NCBI GenBank assembly: GCA_964472545.1
Contig: CAYYNP010000187.1
Span: 1 to 19,974, forward strand
Length of the DNA stretch: 19,974 bases
Reading direction: 5' to 3'
From: CAYYNP01 sp964472545
Lineage (GTDB): Bacteria > Planctomycetota > Planctomycetia > Pirellulales > Thermoguttaceae
Part shown: positions 1-7,998 of the stretch, one piece after another
Layout: the number at the start of each line of letters is the position of its first letter
Numbering within the stretch: position 1 is the stretch's first letter
Made by a program: the position numbers and the translations under genes
Notes under the pieces: model-generated
Seen by the model: only the letters and a program-made list of their open reading frames with translations
Told to the model about the DNA's origin: nothing
Databases searched by the model: none

Positions 1-58
1 GGGTGGTGAGTGGTGAGGAAGGCGCTTGTCTTTTGGCCGAAGGCCATTCTCACCGTAG

Positions 59-77
59 CCTGGGGCAACGCCCCAGG
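59..77. repeat. Perfect GC-rich palindrome (8-bp stem, 3-nt loop)
   Basis: CCTGGGGC-AAC-GCCCCAGG is a perfect inverted repeat with an 8-bp stem. It lies downstream of the minus-strand chain-length gene. A related CTGGGGCA/TGCCCCAG hairpin occurs at 2218-2244. A short palindrome TGGCC-GAA-GGCCA lies just before it at 34-46 and recurs at 104-116. There is no U-tract, so it is not an intrinsic terminator of the usual type. It is probably one of the dispersed intergenic palindromes of this genome. Confidence 0.7.
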
Positions 78-107
78 AAGGCGTGATCCCGTAGGCCCGT
101 CATTGGC

Positions 108-156
108 CGAAGGCCATATTCAACAGCCAACCGGGCTGGCGTAAATATGGCCTTCG
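108..156. repeat. Long inverted repeat downstream of the chain-length gene
   Basis: CGAAGGCCATATT (108-120) and AATATGGCCTTCG (144-156) are perfect 13-bp reverse complements. Between them a 5-bp hairpin CAGCC/GGCTG (124-128, 134-138) is nested, so the whole segment can fold into a stacked cruciform. It sits about 30 bp beyond the stop codon of the minus-strand gene and could act as a transcription or mRNA-stability boundary. No gene is seen in 1-186. Confidence 0.65.
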
Positions 157-186
157 CACTCATCCGCCGCTTGCCTCGTCTCTCGC

Positions 187-1818
187 TCAGACGGTGCTGC
201 CGTAGTGGATCTTCTTCAACGCCTGCTTAAAGGATAGGCTGCCAACCGGCTCGGCGGCAGGTTTCTTAGTCTCGACGGCTCTCGACAACGACGGCAGCGG
301 CGGCGGCGTGGGAGCGGCCGGCTTCGGGGCCTTCGCCGGACGCACGGGCTGACGTGGCTCCTCCGCCGAGCCCTGCTGAGTGCGGGCCGGCTGAAGGCGG
401 GGCGGCTCCGACGGCTCGGCGGCCGGTTCGATCGGTTGGGCCGAAGAGAGCGAAGGTTCCGGTGCGGTCACTTTGGCCGGTTGTACGGTCAGGAAGAGCA
501 GCCCAAAGCCGGTCACCAGGCCGCCGACGATTCCCGCCAACACGATCATCGCTCGGCTGGCACCCACCGGGCTGGTGCCGGTGTCCGGCGTGTCGAGCCG
601 CGAGATCAGGCTGGCCGCCTTGGCTGCTGCAACGCTCGCCCGGGCCTCGGCCAGGTTCTGTTCGGCCTGCTCGACCAGCCGCGTACGATTGGCGGTCTCG
701 GCCACGCGGTTCGAGTAGTCGGCACGCAAAACGGCCAGCTTCTCCAGCCGGCCGGTGGCTTCGGTCAGCCGGCCATCGAGCATCGCCAGCCGCTCGGCAC
801 TCAGCCTGAACTCAATCTCCAGACCGCGGACGGCGATCGCCAATTCGCTGTGCAGGTGCCGGCCGATCTCCTCCTCGCACTCCCGGGCCGAGCGGACCAG
901 GGGATGTTCGTCGGTCATCCGGCCGCGGAGTCCGGCCGTCTTGATCTGGGCGTCGATCAGGCCCTCTTTCAGCCGCCGCAGGGCGGGTTGCGAAGCGAGC
1001 AGTGAACTGGGGGCGGCCACCAGCCGGCCGGGATCCGTTTGGGCCTCGCGAAGCACGGAAAGGAGTTGCCGATTGCCCGCCTCGGCCGCCCGAGCCTGGC
1101 GGATTTCGCCACGGATTTCGCTGATCGTCCGCCGCAAGGTGCTGTCGCCGTTGCCGCTGTCGGCCAACGCCCGAAGCTCGGCCAGATCGCTGCCGACCTG
1201 CTTCTCCATCTCGGTCAAGCGGGCGGTCGATTCGTCCAGATCGTCCTTGGCCAGCCGGACCGTATCGGCCAGTTCGTCGACCATGCTCTGGGCCTTGGCG
1301 TCGCGAAGCTGTTGGTAGTGTGACTGGAGCTTGTCGGAGAGGACCTCGCTGAGCTTGGCCGCCCGCTCGCGGTCGCCGTCTTTGACCTTCAGGTAGAAGA
1401 CCTCGGTCGAGCCAAACTCGGCGCCCTTTGGCGGGGTCAGATTGATGCTTCCCCGCAGGCCGGCCACGTTGCGGTCGCTGGGCCAGGCAGCCGGGTCGCC
1501 GTCGAAATCGGCCGGAGGGCCGACTTCCTCGAGCGCCGCCTTGAGCACACCGCGGCTGCGGACCACCTCGAGCATCGTCTCCTGGATGCCCTTGAGTTCG
1601 TCGGAATGATTGAATTTGCCCAGTCCGCCGCGATTATTGACCGCCTCGTTGCGGACCATCAACGCCTGCGACGCCTCCCAAGTGGCCGGCCGAACCGACG
1701 CGTATGCAGCCGCCAACACGGCCACCACGACCGTCGGAATCACCCACCACGGGGCGCGGGTGATCAGCACGCGAACGATGTCCTTCGGGTACAGAACCGA
1801 CTGGCGTGGGCTGCTCAT
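187..1818 (-). CDS. Wzz/GumC-like polysaccharide chain-length determinant
   Basis: An inner-membrane polysaccharide co-polymerase-like protein of 543 residues. An N-terminal membrane segment (about residues 24-45) is followed by a short Wzz-type region. Next comes a long charged coiled coil (about 160-410, with repeated Leu/Ala heptads and many Glu/Arg). A second membrane segment lies at about 423-445. The last 95 residues are a Pro/Ala/Lys-rich cytoplasmic tail. This two-helix, coiled-coil layout is that of GumC/Wzz/EpsF proteins that set exopolysaccharide length or link polymerase to export. No Walker A kinase domain is fused to it, so any tyrosine-kinase partner is separate. It is divergent from the deacetylase and glycosyltransferase genes at 2363-4461, which supports an exopolysaccharide role. 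The start is ATG at 1818, just before the first membrane segment; no clear Shine-Dalgarno is visible. Family-level assignment is good; the exact polymer is unknown. Confidence 0.8.
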   Translation of the reverse strand: MSSPRQSVLYPKDIVRVLITRAPWWVIPTVVVAVLAAAYASVRPATWEASQALMVRNEAVNNRGGLGKFNHSDELKGIQETMLEVVRSRGVLKAALEEVGPPADFDGDPAAWPSDRNVAGLRGSINLTPPKGAEFGSTEVFYLKVKDGDRERAAKLSEVLSDKLQSHYQQLRDAKAQSMVDELADTVRLAKDDLDESTARLTEMEKQVGSDLAELRALADSGNGDSTLRRTISEIRGEIRQARAAEAGNRQLLSVLREAQTDPGRLVAAPSSLLASQPALRRLKEGLIDAQIKTAGLRGRMTDEHPLVRSARECEEEIGRHLHSELAIAVRGLEIEFRLSAERLAMLDGRLTEATGRLEKLAVLRADYSNRVAETANRTRLVEQAEQNLAEARASVAAAKAASLISRLDTPDTGTSPVGASRAMIVLAGIVGGLVTGFGLLFLTVQPAKVTAPEPSLSSAQPIEPAAEPSEPPRLQPARTQQGSAEEPRQPVRPAKAPKPAAPTPPPLPSLSRAVETKKPAAEPVGSLSFKQALKKIHYGSTV

Positions 1819-2076
1819 GCGTCTTGATCTCGATATCGGGGTCGGGCGGATCGAAGCGACTGACGGGCGAGGGGCGTTGCGTGGGTCTGAAATGCAAAGC
1901 GGATGCCAACCGCGCAGCGTTCGAGCCGCCGGCGGATCGACCCGGAGAACCGCACGTTTCGACGCGTTTTACCGCCGTCCAAGGCGTCCGGCGCCCCGAA
2001 GGCTTGTGTGGCCGCGTCGACGGCGGGCAACGAGACGTTGCTCCGCGGCAACACGGCCGGATGATGATGTCGGAGG

Positions 2077-2182
2077 GTGGGGGGGGGGGGGGGGGCCCGC
2101 CGCGGGCCGCCCGGGGGCGCGCCCCCCCCCCCCNNNNNNNNNNGCAAACAGGGCGGGATGTTGTTGTGGGTGGGGGGGGGGG
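2077..2182. other. Scaffold gap (10 N) with low-quality poly-G/poly-C flanks
   Basis: Ten N bases at 2134-2143 are flanked on the left by long G runs, a GC-only stretch and a C run. On the right, at about 2169-2182, there is another long G run. Such runs at contig ends are typical of sequencing or assembly error. The true distance and sequence between the two exopolysaccharide transcription units are therefore unknown, and nothing here should be interpreted biologically. Confidence 0.85.
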
Positions 2183-2217
2183 CCAACGCGCCGGGGGGCG
2201 CCGGCGGCGCCGGCTAC

Positions 2218-2244
2218 CTGGGGCACCGCTGCGCTTTGCCCCAG
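2218..2244. repeat. CTGGGGCA/TGCCCCAG hairpin
   Basis: An 8-bp perfect inverted repeat, CTGGGGCA (2218-2225) and TGCCCCAG (2237-2244), with an 11-nt loop. It shares the CTGGGGC/GCCCCAG core with the palindrome at 59-77, so it probably belongs to the same dispersed family. It lies upstream of the deacetylase gene. Confidence 0.55.
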
Positions 2245-2362
2245 CCACCCACTCCAACCACCCCGTCGTTTTCTCGCCTAACCCCAGAAACCGGCTTGCA
2301 TCGGCCCCATTCTGACAAAGAGTTGAGGAGGTAGATACGACGGACCGCAGGAATGGATTACG

Positions 2363-3235
2363 ATGCCGCTTTGGAAACAGCTCCTTCTGAACCTCTACTA
2401 CGGTGCGTCGATGCCCATACGCCGGCAGAACCGGCGGCGGGCGGTGGCCGAGGGCCGCGTGCCGGTGGCCGTGCTCTACTATCACCGCGTGGCCGACGAT
2501 CGGGCGAACGAGTGGACCGTCTCCAACCGACTGTTTGCCCGCCAGATCCGCTGGCTGCAGACCCATTTCGAGTTGATTTCGCTGGAAGAGACCGTGCGGC
2601 GGATCCGCAGCGGCATGAACCGTCGGGCGTGCGTGAGTATCACCTTCGACGACGGCTACGCCGACAACTGCCGCGAGGCGATCCCACTGCTTATCAAGCA
2701 ACGCATCCCTTGCACGTATTTCGTCACCCTCCAAAACATGCTCAACGGCCGGCCGTTCGAACACGACGTGGCCCAAGGCAACAACCTGCCGCCGAACACC
2801 CTGGAGCAGATCCGGGCGATGGCCGACGCCGACATCGAAATCGGCGCCCATACCGATACGCATCCCAACCTGGCCGAAATCACCGATCGGCGGCTGCTTC
2901 AACACGAGATTGCCACGGCCGGTGAGCAGCTTCGGCAGGCGATCGGCCGGCCGATGCGATACTTCGCCTTTCCGTTCGGCCAGCGGGTGAACCTCAGCCC
3001 GGCGGCGTTCGACGTGGCCCGCGAGGCGGGCTACGAAGCGGTCTGCTCGGCCTACGGCGGGTACAACTTCCCCGGCGGCGACCCGTTCCATATCCAGCGG
3101 ATCCCGGTCGACGACGCGATGATCCGGCTGAAGAACTGGACCACGCTCGATCCCCGCAAACTCCATACGCCGCGATTTCCCTATCAGACACCCGCGCCGA
3201 GCGAAGCGCGCCCGGCCGCCGGCAGCAGGAGGTAA
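2363..3235 (+). CDS. Polysaccharide deacetylase (NodB-type, CE4 family)
   Basis: A 290-residue NodB-homology deacetylase that removes N- or O-acetyl groups from a polysaccharide. Motif 1, TFDDGYADN, lies at 94-102 and holds the catalytic and metal-binding aspartates. The metal-binding histidine motif HTDTH is at 163-167. FAFPFG at 201-206 corresponds to the substrate-groove RYPYG-type motif, and ITFDDGY follows the usual YYHRV opening strand (39-43). No signal peptide is evident; the N-terminus is basic with one weak hydrophobic stretch, so it may be cytoplasmic or membrane-associated. GCAGGA at 2347-2352 lies 10 nt before the ATG at 2363, which decided the start; ATG 2353 is in another frame. 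The stop is only 8 nt from the next gene. Together with the GT4 transferase and the Wzz-like gene it forms an exopolysaccharide cluster. Confidence 0.88.
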   Translation: MPLWKQLLLNLYYGASMPIRRQNRRRAVAEGRVPVAVLYYHRVADDRANEWTVSNRLFARQIRWLQTHFELISLEETVRRIRSGMNRRACVSITFDDGYADNCREAIPLLIKQRIPCTYFVTLQNMLNGRPFEHDVAQGNNLPPNTLEQIRAMADADIEIGAHTDTHPNLAEITDRRLLQHEIATAGEQLRQAIGRPMRYFAFPFGQRVNLSPAAFDVAREAGYEAVCSAYGGYNFPGGDPFHIQRIPVDDAMIRLKNWTTLDPRKLHTPRFPYQTPAPSEARPAAGSRR

Positions 3236-3243
3236 CGTCCGCC

Positions 3244-4461
3244 GTGTTTCGCCAACGAAGAGTCCTCATCCCGCCCGACGACCGCGGCCCCTTGCGGGTG
3301 ATGTTCGTGATCACCAGCATGCCCGTCGGCGGCGCGGAAACGCTGCTGGTCGACTTGATCCGACGGCTCGACCGCACGCGATTCTCGCCGGAGTTGTGCT
3401 GTTTGAAGCACCTCGGGCCGTTGGGGGAAACGCTGGCCGAGGAGATTCCTGCCCATACCGGGTTCTTGTCGTGGAAGTACGACGTCACCGTCCTCTGGCG
3501 GCTGGCGCGGCTGATGCGGCGGCGGCAAGTCGACGCGGTGGTGACCGTGGGCACCGGCGGCGACAAGATGTTTTGGGGACGATTGGCTGCATGGCGGGCG
3601 GGCGTGCCGGTGATCTGCTCCGCACTGCACTCGACCGGCCTGCCCGACCGCGTCGAGTTCTCCAACCGCCTGTTGACGCCGCTGACCGACGCCTTCATCG
3701 CCGTGGCCGAACCGCACGGGCGTTACCTGGCCGAACGCGAAGGGTGCCCCGAACACAAAGTCCGCGTGATCCCCAACGGCGTCGACCTCGATCGGTTCCG
3801 TCCGCGTTGGCCCGACGAAGCCTTGCGCGAAGAACTCGAGATCGCACCCGGCGCACCGGTCGTCGGCATCATCGCGGCGCTGCGGCCGGAGAAGCACCAC
3901 GAACTGTTCCTTCAGGCTGCGGCGTTGGTTCACGAGGCGATTCCGCAAGCGGAGTTCCTGATCGTCGGCGACGGTCCGCAACGTGCGAAGCTCGAGATGC
4001 TCGCCGTGGGGCTGCCGCTGGACGAGTCGGTCCATTTTGCCGGTACCCGCCGCGACGTGCCCAAAGTCCTTTCGCTGCTGGATGTGTTGGCGATCAGCTC
4101 GCACATGGAGGCCAATCCGGTCTCGATCCTCGAGGCGATGGCCTGCGAGAAGCCGGTGGTTGCCACGCGGGTGGGCTCGATCCCGGAGACGGTCGCCGAC
4201 GGCGAGACGGGGCACCTGACCGAGCCCGGCGACGCCCGGCAGTTGGCCGACCGGATGATAGAACTACTTCAGAACCCGGACCGGGCCGCCGCCATGGGCC
4301 GGGCGGGGCGGGAACGGGTCATCCGTCACTGGTCGCTCGACCGTATGGTGCAGGGCTATCAGGACCTGATCGCCCATCTCTACGCGGTCAAAGCGACCCG
4401 GCGGCAGCGGTTCGCCCAGCCGGTCACCTCCGAAAGGCAGCACGGCCCGCGGGTGAAGTGA
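3244..4461 (+). CDS. GT4-family glycosyltransferase
   Basis: A 405-residue GT-B fold glycosyltransferase that transfers a sugar from a nucleotide-sugar donor to a growing glycan or lipid carrier. The N-terminal domain opens with MFVITSMPVGGAE (20-32), the Gly-rich acceptor-side loop typical of GT4. The linker contains VIPNGVDLDRF (175-185). The donor site shows RPEKHH (214-219) and the E-x7-E pair E289/E297 in EANPVSILEAMA. The start is GTG at 3244, preceded by AGGAGG at 3227-3232 inside the end of the deacetylase gene; ATG 3301 is an alternative but would cut the first strand. Tight spacing with the deacetylase indicates co-transcription. The sugar specificity cannot be read from the sequence. 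Confidence 0.88.
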   Translation: MFRQRRVLIPPDDRGPLRVMFVITSMPVGGAETLLVDLIRRLDRTRFSPELCCLKHLGPLGETLAEEIPAHTGFLSWKYDVTVLWRLARLMRRRQVDAVVTVGTGGDKMFWGRLAAWRAGVPVICSALHSTGLPDRVEFSNRLLTPLTDAFIAVAEPHGRYLAEREGCPEHKVRVIPNGVDLDRFRPRWPDEALREELEIAPGAPVVGIIAALRPEKHHELFLQAAALVHEAIPQAEFLIVGDGPQRAKLEMLAVGLPLDESVHFAGTRRDVPKVLSLLDVLAISSHMEANPVSILEAMACEKPVVATRVGSIPETVADGETGHLTEPGDARQLADRMIELLQNPDRAAAMGRAGRERVIRHWSLDRMVQGYQDLIAHLYAVKATRRQRFAQPVTSERQHGPRVK

Positions 4462-4486
4462 CCGCCGGGCGTTTTCTTGATATAAT
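4458..4486 (+). promoter_or_regulatory. Possible sigma-70-like promoter in a hairpin loop
   Basis: GTGACC (4458-4463), 17 nt, then a perfect TATAAT (4481-4486). The -10 box lies in the loop of a 9-bp inverted repeat GCCGGGCGT/ACGCCCGGC (4464-4472, 4495-4503) directly after the glycosyltransferase stop codon. It would serve the secreted-protein gene at 4792 through a 300-nt leader that includes the 28-bp repeats. The -35 match is 4/6, so this is tentative. Confidence 0.35.
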
Positions 4487-4578
4487 CCTGCAAGACGCCC
4501 GGCACGGCGGCAACTACCGACACAGCCGATGTTGCGCGGCGGCTGACATGTTTGTATTTGGCCGAGCCGGCGGTTTTC

Positions 4579-4719
4579 CGTTTAGCAGTCGCCGGCACGG
4601 CGACTTTGTTCGAATCGTGCTTCCCGGCATCAAGTCGCCGTGCCGGCGACTGCTAAACGACCAAGTGCCGTGCCGGCGACTGCTAAACGACCAAGTGTCG
4701 TGCCGGCGGCTGTTGAACG
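4579..4719. repeat. Cluster of four 28-bp palindromic repeats (one inverted, three direct)
   Basis: The unit is a near-perfect hairpin AGTCGCCG-TGC-CGGCGACT followed by GCTAAACG and preceded by A. One exact copy on the minus strand lies at 4579-4606. An exact plus-strand copy is at 4632-4659. Two degenerate plus-strand copies follow at 4663-4689 (one base missing) and 4693-4719 (several substitutions), each separated by the triplet ACC. The same unit recurs at 13332-13432. The stretch 4462-4791 between two genes holds these repeats and nothing that looks coding. The arrangement resembles REP/BIME-type extragenic palindromes. Confidence 0.85.
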
Positions 4720-4791
4720 ACGAGTTGCCAACGTCTTGGAGCCCCGTTGCGGCCAACTTTCGCGAGCCCTCGAATCCCAGGAGACCGTCTC

Positions 4792-5844
4792 ATGCCGTCC
4801 CTCAAACCCTGTCTGTTGATTGCCGTGGCCGTCTTGGCCTATGTTGCCGTGCCCGCCGCGGCGGCGGAAGACACCCCCACCGGGCCTTCGGCCGAGCAGA
4901 TTGCCAAATGGATCGAGCAGCTCGACGCTGAGGGCTTCGCCGACCGCGAGGCCGCCACGCGAAAGCTGACCGCGGCCGGCAAGGCTGCCATTCCCGCGTT
5001 GGCCAAAGCCGCCACCGACGACAGCGTCGAGGCCTCGAGCCGGTCGCTGCAACTGCTGCGGAAGCTGCTCGATTCATCCGACGCCGCGACCAAAGCCGCC
5101 GCCAAGGAAGCCCTGGGCAAGATCGCCGCGGCCAATCATCCCACCGCGTCGGCCCGTGCCGAAGAGGCGATCCGCCCGCCGCAGCCCGCCCCGCCCGCAC
5201 AGCCGCCCGGCGGCATCGCCATTGCCGTGCAGAGCATCGGCGTGAAAAACGTCAACGGTGTCAAAGAGATCACGGTCACCGAAGGCAACAAGACGGTCCA
5301 GATCAACGACGACCCGCAAAAAGGCATCAAGGTCACCGTCACCGAGACCGACAACGCCGGCAACGTGACCACGCGGACGGTCGAGGCCAAGGACGCCGAC
5401 GGCCTGAAGCAGCAGGACAAAGAGGCCCACGAACTCTATAAGAAGTATGGCCAAGGCAACGCCGGCGGCGCCTTCAACCTGCAGATTATCGGCGGCGGAA
5501 TCCAAGGCGGGGGCGGCCGAATCCAAATTCAGCCCGGCGGCGGTGGCATCCAGATCCAACCGCGGGCGATTCCAGCCATGCCGCGGGCGATTCCGGCCGT
5601 GCCCGGCGGATTGCGGCGTATGCCCCAGGCCCAGATTATTCTGCGGCAGTTGCAGAACGTTGGCCGGCAGCTCGATCGCTTGCCCAAGGAAACCGAGCAG
5701 ACCGAGGAAACCAAGAAGGCGTTGGGGCAGATCGAAGAGGAACTCAAGCGTCTCTCCGAGCAGGTCAAACAGCGGATCGCCGGCGAGGAGGAGAAACCGG
5801 AAGAGGGCGCCGGAGAAGGCGAGGAAGCCTCTGAGGACGGTTAG
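4792..5844 (+). CDS. Secreted helical and Gly-rich protein, function unknown
   Basis: A 350-residue exported protein I cannot assign to a functional family. Residues 1-25 form a signal peptide (basic start, hydrophobic core, AAAA-E cleavage site). Residues 33-115 are Ala/Lys-rich helices with HEAT-like spacing ('FADREAATRKL', 'AAIPALAKA', 'AKEALGKIA'). A Pro-rich linker (128-141) leads to a beta-rich Thr/Val segment (143-200). Residues 222-280 are Gly/Ile/Gln-rich and contain a tandem PRAIPA repeat (258-262, 264-268). The end is a charged coiled coil (280-330) and an acidic tail. AGGAG at 4779-4783 sits 8 nt before ATG 4792, which fixes the start after an upstream in-frame ATG at 4747. It stands alone between repeat clusters. 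HEAT-like N-termini of this type are common in planctomycete secreted proteins. Confidence 0.75.
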   Translation: MPSLKPCLLIAVAVLAYVAVPAAAAEDTPTGPSAEQIAKWIEQLDAEGFADREAATRKLTAAGKAAIPALAKAATDDSVEASSRSLQLLRKLLDSSDAATKAAAKEALGKIAAANHPTASARAEEAIRPPQPAPPAQPPGGIAIAVQSIGVKNVNGVKEITVTEGNKTVQINDDPQKGIKVTVTETDNAGNVTTRTVEAKDADGLKQQDKEAHELYKKYGQGNAGGAFNLQIIGGGIQGGGGRIQIQPGGGGIQIQPRAIPAMPRAIPAVPGGLRRMPQAQIILRQLQNVGRQLDRLPKETEQTEETKKALGQIEEELKRLSEQVKQRIAGEEEKPEEGAGEGEEASEDG

Positions 5845-5880
5845 CCGCACGTTCAATAAGGGGCAGATTCCGACAATGGT

Positions 5881-5954
5881 GTGTGCCACTGATTCGCAGA
5901 AGCGCCGGAGACATGCGTCCGGGAAAACACCGCTTCTGCGAAGCAGTGGCACAC
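5881..5954. repeat. 74-bp double palindrome, family 2 (GTGTGCCACTG... ends)
   Basis: The arms at 5881-5904 and 5931-5954 are reverse complements at 23 of 24 positions. The inner part contains a small CCGGA/TCCGG hairpin (5905-5909, 5918-5922). The arm core GATTCGCAGAAGC / GCTTCTGCGAAGC is the same as in the element at 12293-12368. It begins 36 bp after the stop codon of the secreted-protein gene, so it may act as a 3'-end structure. The rest of 5845-6209 shows no gene. Confidence 0.8.
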
Positions 5955-6209
5955 GTTTCTTCAGCTTTCTGGCCCAATCGCCGGCGAGCATTGCCGAATT
6001 GCCAGCTTGGCAACGGGTGATAGGGGCCGCTTCGACCGGCCTTCCCTGATTCGCACCCCCCACCGTAGGGTCCTTGGCTGGAAGGACCGCCAACGGTAGG
6101 ATTGGGCCCTGAAGCGGAAACGCTGAACGAAAATCGTCGTTTCGAGAAGTTCTAGGCCGCGGTGGCCGGCGGCGGCAGGCCGTCTCCACTTGTCCGGCAT
6201 GGCCGATAT

Positions 6210-6824
6210 ATGAAAACCACGCTTGTGCGGAATTCCCTGGTCCTTTTGGCCAGGTTCCTCAGCGGGTGTAGTGTGCGCTGGATCGATTCCCAGCCCGACA
6301 CCTGCCAGAGGGTCTACTTCGCCAACCACACCAGTCACCTCGACGCGATCGTGATCTGGTCGGCGTTGCCGGCTCCCGTTCGCGCGCTGACGCGGCCGGT
6401 GGCGGCGGCGGACTACTGGACGGCCGGCCCGATCCGACGCTACTTGTCCAATCAGGTGTTCAACGCCCTACTGATCGACCGCACGGAGATCAAGGTGCAT
6501 CGCAGCCCGATCGACCTGATGCTCGAGGAGATCGGCGACGAATACTCGCTGATCGTCTTTCCCGAAGGCGGCCGCAATAGCGGGGAGGAGATCGGCGAGT
6601 TCAAGAGCGGGCTGTACCACCTCTGCCGCAAACGGCCCGACCTGGAAGCCGTGCCGGTACACATCGACAACATGAACCGCATCCTGCCGCGCGGCAAGAT
6701 CCTTCCGGTGCCGATGCTTTCGTGCCTCAGTTTCGGGCCGCCGATGTGGCTGGAGGCCGGCGAGCCGAAACGCGAGTTTCTCGCGCGGGCGCGCGAGGCG
6801 GTCCGACGGCTCAAGGAAATATAG
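6210..6824 (+). CDS. 1-acyl-sn-glycerol-3-phosphate acyltransferase-like protein (PlsC family)
   Basis: A 204-residue PlsC-domain acyltransferase, expected to transfer an acyl chain to lysophosphatidic acid and make phosphatidic acid at the inner membrane. The catalytic NHTSHLD block (39-45) supplies the H-x4-D dyad H40/D45. FPEGGRNSGE (117-126) is the glycerol-phosphate-binding block, and VPVHIDNM (148-155) is block IV. It is a little shorter than typical PlsC, with only one weak N-terminal hydrophobic stretch. The ATG at 6210 was preferred to the upstream ATG at 6162 because residues before it look non-conserved; no strong Shine-Dalgarno is seen for either. The next gene, cdsA, starts 22 nt after the stop and uses phosphatidic acid as substrate, so the two form a phospholipid operon. 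Confidence 0.82.
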   Translation: MKTTLVRNSLVLLARFLSGCSVRWIDSQPDTCQRVYFANHTSHLDAIVIWSALPAPVRALTRPVAAADYWTAGPIRRYLSNQVFNALLIDRTEIKVHRSPIDLMLEEIGDEYSLIVFPEGGRNSGEEIGEFKSGLYHLCRKRPDLEAVPVHIDNMNRILPRGKILPVPMLSCLSFGPPMWLEAGEPKREFLARAREAVRRLKEI

Positions 6825-6846
6825 ATCGGACACTCGGGGAGCAACT

Positions 6847-7902
6847 ATGCCGGACGTGCCGGACGCCAGAACACTCGGACTTATCGGCGGCGTGCTGGTG
6901 CTCTTGGGCATCGCCAGCGCGGTCGTCTGGTTTGTCCGACGCCGCGCCGACGCCGGACTGAACACGGCCTTGATCGAGACCTTCCGGCAGCGCGTCCGCG
7001 CGTGGTGGGTACTGTTTGCCGTGCTCTCCGGCGCGTTTCTGATCGGCCAGACGGCGACCGTGGTGCTCTTCGGCCTGATGTCGTTCTGGGCCTTGCGAGA
7101 GTTCATCACGCTGACGCCCACGCGGCCCGGCGACCACAAGGCGCTGTTCTGGGTCTTCTTCGTTTTCACTCCGCTACAGTTCGTGCTGGTAGGCATGGGC
7201 TGGTACGACCTGTACAGCATTCTGATCCCCGTCTACGCCTTTCTGTTCGTGCCGGCCCGGATCGCGCTGGCCGGCGACTCGAGGCGTTTCCTCGAGCGCA
7301 CCGCGAAGATCCAGGCCGGCCTGCTGATCTGCGTCTACTGCCTCAGCCATGCCCCGGCGCTGTTGACGCTGCCCTCCGAAGCTCGCAGCAAGGCAGCCGC
7401 CGACGACGCAACTGCCGACGCCTCGCCGGAACCCGGCGTGCAGCCGGCCGACGACGCGCAGCCGTCCGGCGAAGAGGCCGACCCCTACAGCGGCCGGCGG
7501 TTGGTCTTCTTTTTCGTGTTAATCGTGCAGCTTGGCGACGCCCTGCAATACGCCTGGTCGCAATTGCCCATCCGCCACGAGATCATGCCGGCGATCAACC
7601 GCAGCAAGACCTGGGAAGGGTTGCTCGGCGGCACGGCCTGCGTGACGCTGATCGGCGGGGCGTTGTGGTGGGCCACGCCCTTCAGCGGCGCCGACTGGTG
7701 GATGGCCGCCGTGATGTCGACCGTGATCGCCCTGATGGGCTTCGCCGGCTCGGCCACCCTCTCGGCCATCAAACGCGACCGCGGCGTGCGCGACTACGGC
7801 ACCCTGGTCGAAGGCCACGGCGGCGTGCTCGACCGCCTCGACTCGCTCTGCTTCGCCGCCCCGGTCTTCTTCCATCTCACGCGGTATTGGATGGGTATCT
7901 AG
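6847..7902 (+). CDS. cdsA: Phosphatidate cytidylyltransferase (CDP-diglyceride synthase)
   Basis: An integral membrane enzyme of 351 residues that converts phosphatidic acid and CTP to CDP-diacylglycerol. The C-terminal CDS signature runs from S306 to D332: SAIKR, then a basic/aspartate stretch, then EGHGGVLDRLD. The second basic position before D316 is Arg rather than the usual Lys. Several hydrophobic helices are visible (about 11-30, 53-72, 100-118, 125-140, 218-232, 260-277, 286-303). An unusual hydrophilic Ala/Asp/Glu-rich insertion of about 40 residues (177-217) lies in a loop between membrane helices. GGGGAG at 6836-6841 precedes the ATG at 6847. It follows the acyltransferase gene that supplies its substrate. 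Confidence 0.9.
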   Translation: MPDVPDARTLGLIGGVLVLLGIASAVVWFVRRRADAGLNTALIETFRQRVRAWWVLFAVLSGAFLIGQTATVVLFGLMSFWALREFITLTPTRPGDHKALFWVFFVFTPLQFVLVGMGWYDLYSILIPVYAFLFVPARIALAGDSRRFLERTAKIQAGLLICVYCLSHAPALLTLPSEARSKAAADDATADASPEPGVQPADDAQPSGEEADPYSGRRLVFFFVLIVQLGDALQYAWSQLPIRHEIMPAINRSKTWEGLLGGTACVTLIGGALWWATPFSGADWWMAAVMSTVIALMGFAGSATLSAIKRDRGVRDYGTLVEGHGGVLDRLDSLCFAAPVFFHLTRYWMGI

Positions 7903-7998
7903 ACGCGGATCGCGGATCGAGAGATTTCGGCCGTTTGCTTGCCGTCCCTTCGTGGGGGGCACAAGAGGCCAGCGTCGACGCACCGCCGGCGGAGCCCA

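Larger units (their letters stand above)
1819..2362. other. Divergent intergenic region interrupted by an assembly gap
   Basis: This 540-bp stretch separates two divergently oriented exopolysaccharide genes and should hold both promoters, but I see no convincing -35/-10 pair. It contains a small hairpin GTTGC/GCAAC near 2040-2055, the gap at 2134-2143 and the hairpin at 2218-2244. Apparent open frames crossing the gap depend on homopolymer runs and unknown bases and are not credible. A good Shine-Dalgarno-like AGGAGG occurs at 2326-2331, 31 nt before the chosen deacetylase start. Confidence 0.6.

Noticed and set aside
1634..3166. A 510-residue minus-strand open frame across the assembly gap
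   Set aside because: It runs through N bases and homopolymer runs, overlaps two real genes in antisense and has no recognisable domain.
5074..6189. A long minus-strand frame opposite the secreted-protein gene
   Set aside because: It is the antisense shadow of a gene with a signal peptide and ribosome site, a common artefact at high GC.
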